A stretch of DNA of 64,000 nt from Wocania ichthyoenteri Th78 (GCF_000789235.1 NZ_KN525716.1:719501-783500); one strand, 5' to 3'; counted from the stretch's first letter, positions 17,632 through 27,398 are shown. Notes: a model not told the origin generated them from the letters alone. Numbers and translations: made by a program.

Positions 17632-19107
17632 TTATTTAAAAATTGATTTTGAAAATAGCGCTTTATCTTTGATCATAAGCAGCAAGAAAAAAGTTATTAA
17701 TCCATTAATAGGCAGCACCAGAAAACCTATATTAAAATTCAAGAAATCCAAAGTAAATTCACTAATACCGAATGTTAAAATGGGAGATAAAATACAGATA
17801 AAAGGAACCTTAGTTTCTTTAATTCTATAATTTGTAACTAAACCAAAAGTAAATAACCCCAATAAAGGACCATAAGTATAACCAGCCGCTAATAGAGCAT
17901 AGTTTATAATACTATCATCCTTAATATAATAGAAGCACAGTATGATGATTAAAACCACAAAAACCACAACCATGTGAATTTGTTTCCTTAGCTTCTTTGG
18001 ATTTTTCTTTACTTTAAAAAATAAATCTTGATATGCAGAAGTTGTAAGTGCCGTCATAGATGAATCTGCACTTGAAAAAGATGCGGCAATGACACCTAGT
18101 AAAAATATGATTCCAATCCATTCAGGAGTATGTTCTAATGCCAGAGTACCATATATTTGATCCGTATTAATGAATTCTCCCGAAACATCTTTTGGAAAAG
18201 AAATATTTCTGAATTTAATAAATTCAAAAAGTAAAAACCCCAAGATTAAGAACAATAGATTAGTTAAAAACAAAGCGATACTAAAAAATAATATATTTTT
18301 TTGTGACTCTTTTATGGATTTACAAGCAAGTGATTTTTGCATCATATTTTGATCTAGTCCAGTCATAGAAATTGCAATGAACACCCCTGCAATAAATTGT
18401 TTGAAAAAATTTGAGCCCTCATTAAACTCCCAATTAAAAACTAATTCGGGCAATTGAGATATCAGAATATTGGATAAATCGACAGAAGTAACATTGATCT
18501 GATCCATTATATATATCAACATGGTAAATAAGGCTATTAAAATAAATAACGTTTGTAGCGTATCTGTATAAATTATGGTTTTAATACCACCATTTTTTGT
18601 ATACAACCAAATAAAAAATAATATAAAGATAACAGTAGCTTCAAACGGAATATTCAGGTTGTCAAATAATATTTTTTGAAGCACTAAGGCCACAATTAAC
18701 AACCTCAATGACGCACCTACCGCCTGAGAAACTAAAAAGAAAATAGCTCCTGCTTTTTGTGAAGTTCTACCGAACCTGTTACCCAAATACTCATAAATGG
18801 AAACTAATTTAAGTTTGTAGTATAATGGAATTAATATATAGCTAATTACAGTATAGCCAACCATATAGCCAATTACTATCTGTAAATAGTAAAAGTTGTT
18901 GTTACCGACTTCTCCTGGAACAGAAATAAAAGTGATTCCGGATAGTGAGGCACCTATCATTCCAAATGCAACAAGGCTCCATTTGGCGTCACGATTAGAC
19001 GTGAAAAATAAATCATTATTACTCTCCTTGTCGCTTGATAAATATGCAATCAATAAAAGTATTGATATGTATATAATAAAAATTGCAACCCCTATTGACG
19101 TCCGCAT
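17632..19107 (-). CDS. Sodium:solute symporter (SSS family), candidate amino-sugar/MurNAc importer
   Basis: A 491-residue protein with about 13 hydrophobic segments and SSS-family features: the first helix VAIFIIYISILLLIAYLSS, GMIGASLSGITFISVPGE, GGIKTIIYTDTLQTLFIL and LLGVIAASFSSADSSMTALTTS with the Na2-site serines. It should use a sodium gradient to bring a solute across the inner membrane. Its position 135 bp upstream of murQ on the same strand makes MurNAc, a MurNAc disaccharide or a muropeptide the best candidate. Substrate assignment is inference; sialic acid- and sugar-type members share the same fold. Confidence 0.85.
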   Translation of the reverse strand: MRTSIGVAIFIIYISILLLIAYLSSDKESNNDLFFTSNRDAKWSLVAFGMIGASLSGITFISVPGEVGNNNFYYLQIVIGYMVGYTVISYILIPLYYKLKLVSIYEYLGNRFGRTSQKAGAIFFLVSQAVGASLRLLIVALVLQKILFDNLNIPFEATVIFILFFIWLYTKNGGIKTIIYTDTLQTLFILIALFTMLIYIMDQINVTSVDLSNILISQLPELVFNWEFNEGSNFFKQFIAGVFIAISMTGLDQNMMQKSLACKSIKESQKNILFFSIALFLTNLLFLILGFLLFEFIKFRNISFPKDVSGEFINTDQIYGTLALEHTPEWIGIIFLLGVIAASFSSADSSMTALTTSAYQDLFFKVKKNPKKLRKQIHMVVVFVVLIIILCFYYIKDDSIINYALLAAGYTYGPLLGLFTFGLVTNYRIKETKVPFICILSPILTFGISEFTLDFLNFNIGFLVLPINGLITFFLLLMIKDKALFSKSIFK

Positions 19108-19281
19108 ACTTCAAAAGACAGTTTAAATTGAACATCGAAAAAAGGCGACTTAAATATAGTCTTAATAAACACATGGAATTTGGGAATGAGAAAATCATTT
19201 TTGAGTAGATACAGCAGACTACTCTTAGATTTCCTAAAATCTAAACTAGTTAACATTATTTGGCGTAATTCGTTAATACTC

Positions 19282-19304
19282 ATTCTACATATAACATGTA
19301 GAAT
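19282..19304. promoter_or_regulatory. 9-bp perfect inverted repeat upstream of the symporter gene
   Basis: ATTCTACAT, spacer ATAAC, ATGTAGAAT lies between the Lrp-type regulator stop (19325) and the symporter start (19107). It has no U-tract on the coding strand, which argues for an operator rather than a terminator. Since the neighbouring gene is an Lrp/AsnC regulator, it is a candidate binding site, but nothing confirms it. Confidence 0.35.
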
Positions 19305-19324
19305 ATTTTTAAATAATCTTTAAT

Positions 19325-19810
19325 TTAGGGTTTATCAATTGGTGACCATGATACATTCTGAGAAGCCCATTTATACACTTTAAAATACACAGTAGTGTTC
19401 GTGTTATGAACCCCCTTTATTTTATGAATTTTATTTTGAATCATATCCACCATTTGAACATTATCCTTACATAATACATTAATTTCAATTTGATAGTTTC
19501 CTGATATCAATGCTAAAAATCTAACATCACTAATTTTCATAAGTGCTGTTACCACCTTATTAAGTTCCAAGGCAGGTTTTACCTCAATATTTACTCTAGC
19601 ATATGAATTAAATCCAGCCTTAAGTGGATCAGTCCAGCTTATAATATGAATTATTTTATCACGTACTAATCTATTGTATCTATTACTAACTGTTCCAACG
19701 GCCAAATTTAACTTTCCCGCTATCTCAGAAAAAGATTTTCTACCATCGTTTTGTAATTCTGAAATAATTTTAACATCAATAGTGTCAATTGAGAAGCTAT
19801 TTCTATCCAT
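19325..19810 (-). CDS. Lrp/AsnC family transcriptional regulator
   Basis: A 161-residue protein with an N-terminal winged helix-turn-helix (KIISELQNDGRKSFSEIAGKL, then LAVGTVSNRYNRLVRDKII) and a C-terminal RAM ligand-binding domain (VKPALELNKVVTALMKISDVRFLALISG). The family senses amino acids or related small molecules. It is encoded on the same strand upstream of the symporter and murQ genes and is probably their local regulator; an amino acid from muropeptides would be a fitting ligand, which is inference. Confidence 0.88.
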   Translation of the reverse strand: MDRNSFSIDTIDVKIISELQNDGRKSFSEIAGKLNLAVGTVSNRYNRLVRDKIIHIISWTDPLKAGFNSYARVNIEVKPALELNKVVTALMKISDVRFLALISGNYQIEINVLCKDNVQMVDMIQNKIHKIKGVHNTNTTVYFKVYKWASQNVSWSPIDKP

Positions 19811-20472
19811 TTAAAAATTTATCAATGCACAATATTATGAAATAATTTTAATAATTCACATATTAAATGAAATATTTCCAATAATTATAGCTAAAACGTA
19901 ATTTTTTTAAATTTATTCACATTGTTGATCTATCAACTAAACTGATAAAAACCATTATTCAAAATTTGTTATTTACATAAAAAAACTAAGATAACACCTT
20001 TATGCCCCACCTTAAATGTCTTTAAATTTGAAGTAGTTAATAAATCTTCTGGTCTAGAGCCTTAATAATTATTCTTTAGCTCAAAAATAGGGGCTTTATA
20101 GATTTGAACTGACTTATAATATAACCAAACTAGCATTGAAGTCCATGAGAATTATTTGCTATTTACATTAATAAAAAATCGTATTCATTAACTATCATAG
20201 TGGATATCTTGTATGAACCCAAAAACACCAAATCTAGTATTTATAAATGATTGATGGAGTTTCTCTAAATACTAGCCAAAAAAGGATTTAAATACAATGT
20301 TTCAGGTTACCAACTGGTTAAATCCACACAAGCTATAATATGAAATTAGTCTGTAAAGAATAGAAAAAACTTGATACTGTTTTTCGATACGGGTATCGAT
20401 TAAGTCAACAATTAATAACACTAAAGGTCAACTATGGATTTGAAAATAAAAGATCTAATCAAAATAACTGTT
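19811..20472. other. AT-rich divergent intergenic region
   Basis: About 660 bp between the divergently transcribed Lrp-type regulator and the amidohydrolase gene. I see no open frame with protein-like composition. It must hold the promoters of both directions. The only clear structured sequence is the palindrome at 20384-20399. The length and very low GC are compatible with a decayed insertion, but no recognisable element remains. Confidence 0.5.
20384..20399. promoter_or_regulatory. Palindromic operator candidate upstream of the amidohydrolase operon
   Basis: TCGATA-CGGG-TATCGA, a perfect 6-bp inverted repeat, sits 35 bp before the first ATG at 20434 and stands out from its AT-rich surroundings. 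Position and symmetry suggest a regulator site for the four-gene plus-strand operon. The regulator is not identified. Confidence 0.35.
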
Positions 20473-22146
20473 ATGGTACGAAAATTATTATTGTTTTTAA
20501 TATTATTTACATTCACTTTTGCCCTATTTGAAGCATGCCAAAATAAACCGCCAGAGGCCGATAAAATTATTATTAACGCAAAAATATGGACTGGGAATGA
20601 CAAACAGATTACTGCACAAGCCATGGCTATAAAAGGGGATTCAATACTAGCAATAGGAAACAATGAAGATATTTATAAATACAAACACTCTAATTCCAAA
20701 ATAATTGACTTTAAAAATGCTTTTGTTACACCAGGTTTTATAGACTCTCATGTACATCTAATGCAATCAGGACATAGTCTTTCGAGTGTTCAACTCAGAC
20801 TGGCAAATTCAAAAAGAGCATTCACTAATACTATTGAATCTTATATACAAGATAAGGATCCGGGCACATGGATTTTGGAAGGGAATTGGGATCATACTCT
20901 TTGGGGTGGTGAGCTACCACATAAAGAATGGATAGATAGCTTTTCAAAGAATAATCCTGTTTTCATTTGCCGATTAGATGGACATATGGGATTAGCAAAT
21001 TCCTTGGCTTTAGAATTAGCTGGTATAGACAAGAACACATTAGATATTGAGGGTGGAACTATTGTTCGAAATGAAGACGGAACACCTACGGGAATCCTAA
21101 AGGATAATGCCATGTTCCTCGTACTTGATAAAATCCCATCATACAGTAAAAATCAAAATAGAAAAGCTTTGGCAGAAGCCACTGAATATCTGTTTTCGAA
21201 TGGTGTAACATCAGTACATGACATGGGTACCATTAGTGACTACCAAACGTATCAAACGGCACAGCGTGAAGGTGCATTAGATTTAAGGATTTATTCGGTA
21301 ATGCCCTTAGACAAATGGCATGAAGTGAAAGAACTTGTTCATAAACATGGCAAAGGAGATAAGTGGCTTCAAATAGGAGGTCTAAAAGGTTTTGTTGATG
21401 GATCACTTGGATCACATACTGCAGCATTTGAAAACCCCTACATAGATACCCCAGACGATTCAGGGTTCTTTGTAAATGACGAGTCATATTTGTACAAGTG
21501 CATCTCAAATGCTGATAAATCTGGACTTCAAGTTATGATTCACGCCATTGGTGATAAAGCCATCAACTCACTTTTAAATCTGTATGAGACCATTTCAAAA
21601 GAAAACAACTTACAAGACAAGAGGTTTAGAATTGAACATGCCCAACACATCTCGGAAAAGGACATTGCTAGATTTTCAAAATTGAATATTATTCCTAGCA
21701 TGCAACCATATCACGCAATTGATGACGGAAGATGGGCAGAAAAATTAATTGGTCCTAAACGTATAAAAACCACATATGCCTTCAAATCGCTTATAGATTC
21801 AGGTGCCTTGATAGCCTTTGGAAGTGATTGGTCCGTAGCTCCAGCAAATCCCATAGAGGGAATTTATGCAGCCGTGACCAGAAGAACTCTAGATGACAAA
21901 AATCCTAACGGTTGGGTTCCTGAGCAAAAAATAACCGTAGAACAATCCTTATTAGCATATACAAAGAATGCTGCTTATGCAGCTTTTAACGAGTATAAAA
22001 CTGGCACCCTTGAACCAGGTAAATTAGCAGATTTTGTTGTTTTAAGTGACAATTTGATGGCAATAGATCCTAAAAAACTAAATAAAGTAAAAGTATTAAA
22101 GACCTATGTTGGTGGTAAAAAAGTTTTTGATATAAGTGAAAAATAA
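20473..22146 (+). CDS. YtcJ-like amidohydrolase (amidohydrolase 3 family), envelope-targeted
   Basis: From the ATG at 20473 the product is 557 residues and begins MVRKLLLFLILFTFTF followed by ALFEACQ, a signal sequence with a lipobox-like Cys; the upstream ATG at 20434 would bury it. Domain order is the composite beta sandwich and TIM barrel of the amidohydrolase superfamily: GFIDSHVHLMQSG (HxH), GGLKGFVDGSLGSHTA, MIHAIGDKAINSLL, RIEHAQHIS and IAFGSDWSVAPANPIEGIYAAVTR. The closing GTLEPGKLADFVVLSDN is standard. YtcJ-type enzymes hydrolyse amide-like bonds of poorly known substrates. It is the first gene of a four-gene plus-strand cassette. Confidence 0.83.
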   Translation: MVRKLLLFLILFTFTFALFEACQNKPPEADKIIINAKIWTGNDKQITAQAMAIKGDSILAIGNNEDIYKYKHSNSKIIDFKNAFVTPGFIDSHVHLMQSGHSLSSVQLRLANSKRAFTNTIESYIQDKDPGTWILEGNWDHTLWGGELPHKEWIDSFSKNNPVFICRLDGHMGLANSLALELAGIDKNTLDIEGGTIVRNEDGTPTGILKDNAMFLVLDKIPSYSKNQNRKALAEATEYLFSNGVTSVHDMGTISDYQTYQTAQREGALDLRIYSVMPLDKWHEVKELVHKHGKGDKWLQIGGLKGFVDGSLGSHTAAFENPYIDTPDDSGFFVNDESYLYKCISNADKSGLQVMIHAIGDKAINSLLNLYETISKENNLQDKRFRIEHAQHISEKDIARFSKLNIIPSMQPYHAIDDGRWAEKLIGPKRIKTTYAFKSLIDSGALIAFGSDWSVAPANPIEGIYAAVTRRTLDDKNPNGWVPEQKITVEQSLLAYTKNAAYAAFNEYKTGTLEPGKLADFVVLSDNLMAIDPKKLNKVKVLKTYVGGKKVFDISEK

Positions 22147-22257
22147 AAACATCGAATTATGTAATTACCATTTACCTAAAAAACAATTTAAAGTCTAGTC
22201 TCGAATAGCGGCTATTAGAATAAAATAACAATCAATAAAGTAATTAAAACATATCCT

Positions 22258-23376
22258 ATGCGTCTATCTTGCAATGCAGCCATATCTAAAGGTAACGGTA
22301 CATTTTCTATAGAAACTATTGACATAGAAAAACCTGAGGATGAAGAAGTTATAATACAAATAAAAGCGGCCAGTCTGTGCCATACAGATCTTAATTCTTT
22401 ACATTGGGGTAAACCTTTGGTCATGGGACACGAAGGTTCAGGGATCGTTACTCAAATTGGCAAAAAAGTTAGAAGTGTAGCTATTGGAGATCCTGTTATT
22501 TTAAACTGGGCAACTCCCTGCGGACATTGCTATCAATGCCATAAAGAAAACGAACATCTTTGTGAAAACAACTCTCCTGTTATTGCAGGTTCCAATGGGT
22601 ATAACTCTGGTCACGCACATTTAGAAGGAACTAAATGGAAAGGACAACCTATATTGCGGTCTTTTAATATTGGAACACTTTCAGAATATACTTTAGTTAA
22701 AGAGATTGCAGTTGTAAAAAATCCTTTGCCGAATATGTCACATGCATCAGCTAGTATGATAAGCTGTGGCGTTATGACTGGATTTGGTTCGGTTATGAAT
22801 GTTGCTAAAATAACGGCTCAAGATTCCACAGTTGTTATAGGTGCAGGTGGTGTTGGCTTAAATATTATTCAAGCGGCTAAGCTGTGTAAGTCCAAAATGA
22901 TCGTGGCCATTGATGTCCATGAAAATCGTTTAGCAATGGCTAAAGAATTTGGGGCAACTCATACGATATTAGCAAGTAAAGACGATAACGGGCTTATCAA
23001 GACTTCACAGGAAGTAAGAACATTAACTAATGGCAGAGGAGCAGACTATGCTTTTGAATGTACAGGCATACCCAAACTTGGAGCGGCACCTCTTGCGATG
23101 ATTCGAAATGCAGGAACCGCTATACAGGTCAGTGGCATTGAAGAGCAGGTATTAATAGATATGACTTTGTTTGAATGGGACAAAAAGTATATAAATCCTT
23201 TGTATGGCCAGTGCAAACCTCAAACAGACTTTCCTAAAATCATTGAATACTATAAACAAGGAAAGTTAATGCTCGATGATATGGTTAGCAAAACTTACTC
23301 AATCGATCAATTACAAGACGCTTTTGATGATATGGAGTCTGGTAAAACAGCAAAAGGAGTCATTGTTTTTAATTAA
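22258..23376 (+). CDS. Zinc-dependent alcohol dehydrogenase (class III-like)
   Basis: A 372-residue medium-chain dehydrogenase. Catalytic zinc ligands are in SLCHTDLNSL and LVMGHEGSGIV; the structural zinc motif is CGHCYQCHKENEHLC. The NAD-binding turn is VVIGAGGVGLNIIQAA with IDVHENR following, where the Asp favours NAD. The sequence resembles the class III / formaldehyde dehydrogenase-like branch but I cannot fix the substrate. It is followed 9 bp later by an esterase related to S-formylglutathione hydrolase, a pairing often seen with aldehyde detoxification. Confidence 0.85.
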   Translation: MRLSCNAAISKGNGTFSIETIDIEKPEDEEVIIQIKAASLCHTDLNSLHWGKPLVMGHEGSGIVTQIGKKVRSVAIGDPVILNWATPCGHCYQCHKENEHLCENNSPVIAGSNGYNSGHAHLEGTKWKGQPILRSFNIGTLSEYTLVKEIAVVKNPLPNMSHASASMISCGVMTGFGSVMNVAKITAQDSTVVIGAGGVGLNIIQAAKLCKSKMIVAIDVHENRLAMAKEFGATHTILASKDDNGLIKTSQEVRTLTNGRGADYAFECTGIPKLGAAPLAMIRNAGTAIQVSGIEEQVLIDMTLFEWDKKYINPLYGQCKPQTDFPKIIEYYKQGKLMLDDMVSKTYSIDQLQDAFDDMESGKTAKGVIVFN

Positions 23377-23385
23377 TGGATCACC

Positions 23386-24192
23386 ATGGGTAAGTCTAAA
23401 TTTAAATCAACAGAAATATCAAACCCTGAGTTCGAAAGTAATAATCTTCGTTTTATTACCGTAAAAACTCCAAATTTAAAAGGAAGAGGAGATATCTGTG
23501 TATTTGTGCCTCCACTAAAAAACTTAAAAGACATCCCTATAGTTACACTATTACACGGTGTTTATGCAAGTGCTTGGGCTTGGCCATTTAAAACGGGGGT
23601 TCATCTCAAAGCTTGGGACATGATGCAAAAGAACATAATCAACCCTATGGTTTTGGTGATGCCTTCAGATGGCTTATGGGGTGATGGATCTGCATATTTA
23701 CCTCATAACGGATTTAATTTTGAGCAATGGATTACCGAGGATGTTATCGAAGGCATAATAGAGAACATCGATATGACTAGCAATAAATCAAGTTTATACA
23801 TTTCTGGCTTATCTATGGGAGGATATGGTGCACTCAGATTAGGTGCCAAATATCATAAAAAATACAAAGCCATTTCAGCCCATTCATCCCTTACAAATAT
23901 TGACCAAATGCATTTGTTTGTTGAAGAAGATATCACATTATATAATCAATCTGGTAAAGAAGAAACCGCTATTATTGAAATCATGTTAAAGCACAAAAAC
24001 AAATTACCACATATTAGATTTGATTGCGGTAAAAATGATATAATGATAGCGCATAATAGACTATTACATCAGCAACTAGAAAAAGCACAGGTGCCACATA
24101 AATTCTATGAATATGATGGCGTTCATGAATGGAAGTACTGGGAAAAACACATTAAGGATACATTAATATTCTTCAATCAATTTAACAATTAA
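23386..24192 (+). CDS. Alpha/beta-hydrolase esterase (EstA / esterase D-like)
   Basis: A 268-residue esterase with LLHGVYASAWAWPF near the oxyanion region, the nucleophile elbow ISGLSMGGYGALRLG, DCGKNDIMIAHN for the acid and GVHEWKYW for the catalytic His. It belongs to the putative esterase family that includes tributyrin esterase and S-formylglutathione hydrolase. No signal peptide, so cytoplasmic. It lies between the alcohol dehydrogenase and dioxygenase genes with 9- and 12-bp gaps, indicating one operon. Confidence 0.82.
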   Translation: MGKSKFKSTEISNPEFESNNLRFITVKTPNLKGRGDICVFVPPLKNLKDIPIVTLLHGVYASAWAWPFKTGVHLKAWDMMQKNIINPMVLVMPSDGLWGDGSAYLPHNGFNFEQWITEDVIEGIIENIDMTSNKSSLYISGLSMGGYGALRLGAKYHKKYKAISAHSSLTNIDQMHLFVEEDITLYNQSGKEETAIIEIMLKHKNKLPHIRFDCGKNDIMIAHNRLLHQQLEKAQVPHKFYEYDGVHEWKYWEKHIKDTLIFFNQFNN

Positions 24193-24204
24193 AATAAACG
24201 AGTT

Positions 24205-25095
24205 ATGTCTAAAATTAAAGATTTATCTAAAGTTCATGGTTTAATTTCTGATTTTTTTAAGTGGCCAGAAACATCCCAAGAATGGGAACAATACAAACTG
24301 TCCAACGAACAGGTCGCTTTTTTCAAAGAGTTTGGTTATTTAGCCAATATAAAACTACTTGAAGAATGGCAAGTTGACCAACTCAATGAAGAACTTGCAA
24401 AGATTCAGGATCCAAATCATCCTGGTAATGATTTATTTCATGAATTCCACACCAATGAATCTACAGATCCAAACAAAACTCTTTTTCATTCATTGGGACA
24501 CTGGCGCGTGACTCCAGGTTTTCACGACGTTAATTGGAATCCCGCTTTTGTTATGGCGGCTAGTCAATTACTAGACAATCGCTCCGTACGCTTTTGGCAC
24601 GATCAGTTATTCTGTAAGCCAGCCAAACATGGTGGTGTTGTCGCGTGGCATCAAGACTATTCCTATTGGACTCGAACCGTTAAAATGCAGCACCTAACTT
24701 GTTGGACTGCACTAGATGATGCAAACAAAAGTAATGGATGCCTACAATATATCCCAAAAAGCCATACGTGGGGTCTACTAGACAAACCTGTTTTAACCGG
24801 TCCCATGGATGAGTTTAAGAATTTCCTAAATGATGAACAGAAATCAGCATTCAAAAACAAAGTTGCCGTAGAGATAAAAAAAGGACATGCTTCATTTCAT
24901 CACCCTCTTATGGTACATGGATCTTATGAAAATAGTTCAGAATTCTCACGACGTGCCTTTGTGTTAAACGTATTTGCAGATGGGACAGTTTCAGATTCAA
25001 ACGATCCCTTATTAAAAGGTGTTCCAATAGTCAAAAAAGGGAATAAAATGGAAGGTCAATTTTTTCCTTTATTATTAGATACTGCTAAGTTTTAA
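24205..25095 (+). CDS. Phytanoyl-CoA dioxygenase family Fe(II)/2-oxoglutarate oxygenase
   Basis: A 296-residue PhyH-family protein. The iron ligands are in VAWHQDYSYWTR (HxD) and HPLMVHGS (distal His), with a downstream RRAFVLNVFADG supplying the 2-oxoglutarate Arg. CTALDDANKSNGCLQYIPKSH is the typical PhyH core. Such enzymes hydroxylate small metabolites; if the target is an N- or O-methyl group the product is formaldehyde, which the neighbouring dehydrogenase and esterase could remove. This last step is inference. It is the final gene of the plus-strand operon. Confidence 0.85.
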   Translation: MSKIKDLSKVHGLISDFFKWPETSQEWEQYKLSNEQVAFFKEFGYLANIKLLEEWQVDQLNEELAKIQDPNHPGNDLFHEFHTNESTDPNKTLFHSLGHWRVTPGFHDVNWNPAFVMAASQLLDNRSVRFWHDQLFCKPAKHGGVVAWHQDYSYWTRTVKMQHLTCWTALDDANKSNGCLQYIPKSHTWGLLDKPVLTGPMDEFKNFLNDEQKSAFKNKVAVEIKKGHASFHHPLMVHGSYENSSEFSRRAFVLNVFADGTVSDSNDPLLKGVPIVKKGNKMEGQFFPLLLDTAKF

Positions 25096-25123
25096 TAAAG
25101 TACCACCTGAAGAAATAAAAAAC

Positions 25124-25152
25124 AAAAAAAGAGCGGTATATCCGCTCTTTTT
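25124..25152. terminator. Bidirectional intrinsic terminator between convergent genes
   Basis: An A-run, GAGCGG, loop TATAT, CCGCTC and a T-run form a symmetric hairpin in the 77-bp gap between the dioxygenase gene (plus) and the secreted glycosidase gene (minus). It works in both directions. Confidence 0.85.
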
Positions 25153-25172
25153 AATGATAATAACTTATTCTA

Positions 25173-27215
25173 TTAATTCTTTAACAACTTTCCTGTTTGA
25201 ATGTTGTTACCTATTCTTAATTTATAAACATAAAGTCCTTTCTTTACTTTTCTGTTACTACTATCACTAGCGTTCCAAATAATATGATTCTTGCCTTTAT
25301 TATTACCGGTTACTTCTACCTCCTTAATCTTAATCCCTTGTAAGTTATAAATTTCTAGTTTCACATAGGTATCATCTTCAGGCACATCATATGCTAATGT
25401 CACTTCATCTTCAAAAGTATTTGGGTAAGCCTTAGCTATACTGACTTTAGATTCATTTAAGTTAGCGGTATAAGCACTCTTATTTGTACCACCAGAATAA
25501 GGGTCAAATCTTAGGGATAAGTCATCTATAGCAAAATCACTACCATTAGCAATACAATTAGTTGAATAAATTGTAATAGTTACACTATCGTTCGCATGTA
25601 TATTTGGAAAATCAAATGAAACCAACCCCCAATCACAAGTGGTCATATTTGGGATAAAACTTCCTGCGTAAACCTGTCCAACGCCATTATCAAAATTGTA
25701 ATAAAATTCCAGCTCAGGAAGCTGAGATGTTGAACTCACATCCAAGACATTGGTTACTCGGCACTGAAATTTCACTAATCCGAAATTTGCTGGTATGGTT
25801 GTCTCTTGCTGCCATACAATTTTTTGATCACAGTTTGAAGTATCAAAAGTGTTTACAATCATAATATTGCCGAAATCTCTGGTAGGGTCACCACAACTAG
25901 CAAATCCGGAATGAAATGAGGAAGCGTAAGGTTGTATGCCATATTTACCCTCATCATTTCCAGTATTATTATAGTCTGTATTAAAATTTAATGCTGTTAA
26001 ATCCTCAAAGTCACCATTCTCTAATAAATTACAATTTGAAACATTAACGTTAAAAAAGTCAGAGTAGAAGATCTCAGCACCTTTTTCAAGTTTTACTCGA
26101 AAACTCTCATTTCCAGCCAAACTACTAAAGTCTGCATCTTCCCAGCTATAAAACCCGTCATCATTAGTACTCCCCAATGACAAGGATCCACTATTGTTTC
26201 CCTCAATAGTTATCTCAACAAATCCAGATAAAGGGTCATTAGAAATCCAATTTATAAATAGTGGTGTCCCATTACATGCCACACTTGTAAGTGCATTTGG
26301 TGATTGTATTAGAATAGAAGGAACAGTAGACACAAAAGGCGAATTACTTACCTTTTTTCTGAACCCCATGAAATTTGGTATTTTCCGGTAAGGTACTGGA
26401 TAAAAAAGTGAGTTTCCACTTGGAGTAAACCATGTAGACGACCCTCCTCCATCTATTACTGCCATATTCCCCTCAGTTATTGACGGAGAAACAGAAATTA
26501 GTTTGGATTTAAGGATGTCAATACTGTGATCACCAGGTTCGAAAATCCGTTCTCCTATTATTAATAAAGTTTCTTTACCAGCAAAGGCATCATTATCTAT
26601 TGCTGTCAATAATGTAAACCTATTACCATCAGACATATCTGAAACGCTGTACAATTGCACATCAAAATCTGAACTAGGGCTAAAATTACCTATTTCAACA
26701 TCATTCTCATTAAATTTTAGAGTTTTTGGGCCTTCGAAAGTAGATCCTCCTCCTGTTAAAACAGGTTCAGAAGATGAGTATTTTATTGCTGTAGATAATT
26801 GAGTCACAAAACTATTTGATTCAAAAAAGGATAAATTGACCATTCCACGGTATTCAGTACCAGTAAATCCAGAATACCTTGAATAGGCTGCAGGGTGATA
26901 ATACTTTTGAAAAGTGGGACTATAAGCATTTTGAATACTTGTTCCTGAAGGCTTTCCCATTTGAGCAATGCCGCCATTAAAAATATCAATTTGAATACAA
27001 TTTAAATTAATGACATACATATATGTTTCATAGTCATAAGGATCAGTAGTATTATAACGGTATAAATCGACGCCATCTCCTGTTGATTCTTGAATGGTCC
27101 AGTCTGAAATCGGTGGAACAAAGGAACTACCACATTGTGCTATCATTTTAGATGTATATAGCATACTAAAAAAAACCATTAAAGTTTTACTTATTCTAAT
27201 TAATTTTAATTTCAT
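25173..27215 (-). CDS. Secreted phosphodiester glycosidase (NAGPA-type) with T9SS sorting domain
   Basis: A 680-residue exported protein: signal peptide, an NAGPA domain in about the first 300 residues ending with MAVIDGGGSSTWFTPSG, one or two beta-sandwich regions (about 310-590, including a Ser/Asn-rich lectin-like part) and a C-terminal type A T9SS sorting domain (AYPNTFEDEVTLAYDVPEDD, GLYVYKLRIG, ending GKLLKN). It should be exported to the surface or medium by the type IX system. It shares the DGGGSST signature with the lipoprotein at 3854-4729, so the locus has one secreted and one lipid-anchored copy. The substrate is a sugar-1-phosphodiester by family. Confidence 0.8.
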   Translation of the reverse strand: MKLKLIRISKTLMVFFSMLYTSKMIAQCGSSFVPPISDWTIQESTGDGVDLYRYNTTDPYDYETYMYVINLNCIQIDIFNGGIAQMGKPSGTSIQNAYSPTFQKYYHPAAYSRYSGFTGTEYRGMVNLSFFESNSFVTQLSTAIKYSSSEPVLTGGGSTFEGPKTLKFNENDVEIGNFSPSSDFDVQLYSVSDMSDGNRFTLLTAIDNDAFAGKETLLIIGERIFEPGDHSIDILKSKLISVSPSITEGNMAVIDGGGSSTWFTPSGNSLFYPVPYRKIPNFMGFRKKVSNSPFVSTVPSILIQSPNALTSVACNGTPLFINWISNDPLSGFVEITIEGNNSGSLSLGSTNDDGFYSWEDADFSSLAGNESFRVKLEKGAEIFYSDFFNVNVSNCNLLENGDFEDLTALNFNTDYNNTGNDEGKYGIQPYASSFHSGFASCGDPTRDFGNIMIVNTFDTSNCDQKIVWQQETTIPANFGLVKFQCRVTNVLDVSSTSQLPELEFYYNFDNGVGQVYAGSFIPNMTTCDWGLVSFDFPNIHANDSVTITIYSTNCIANGSDFAIDDLSLRFDPYSGGTNKSAYTANLNESKVSIAKAYPNTFEDEVTLAYDVPEDDTYVKLEIYNLQGIKIKEVEVTGNNKGKNHIIWNASDSSNRKVKKGLYVYKLRIGNNIQTGKLLKN

Positions 27216-27398
27216 AATTTGTCGTTTTTTTGATTAATATATAGTAATAGGTCAAGTCAAACTTAAAAATCCCCTACTTACCTATTAATTTTAAACTAGT
27301 TTCAATTAAAAAGTCAAGATAATCAACATGCTTTTTAAGAAAACATTTAGCCAATAGACTCAATTATTAGAACCAAATTGAATCCTTAATTCTCCCAA

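Noticed and set aside
19092-19283. Small open frame overlapping the symporter start
   Set aside because: It overlaps the symporter N-terminus and the inverted repeat, and its composition looks like translated intergenic DNA.
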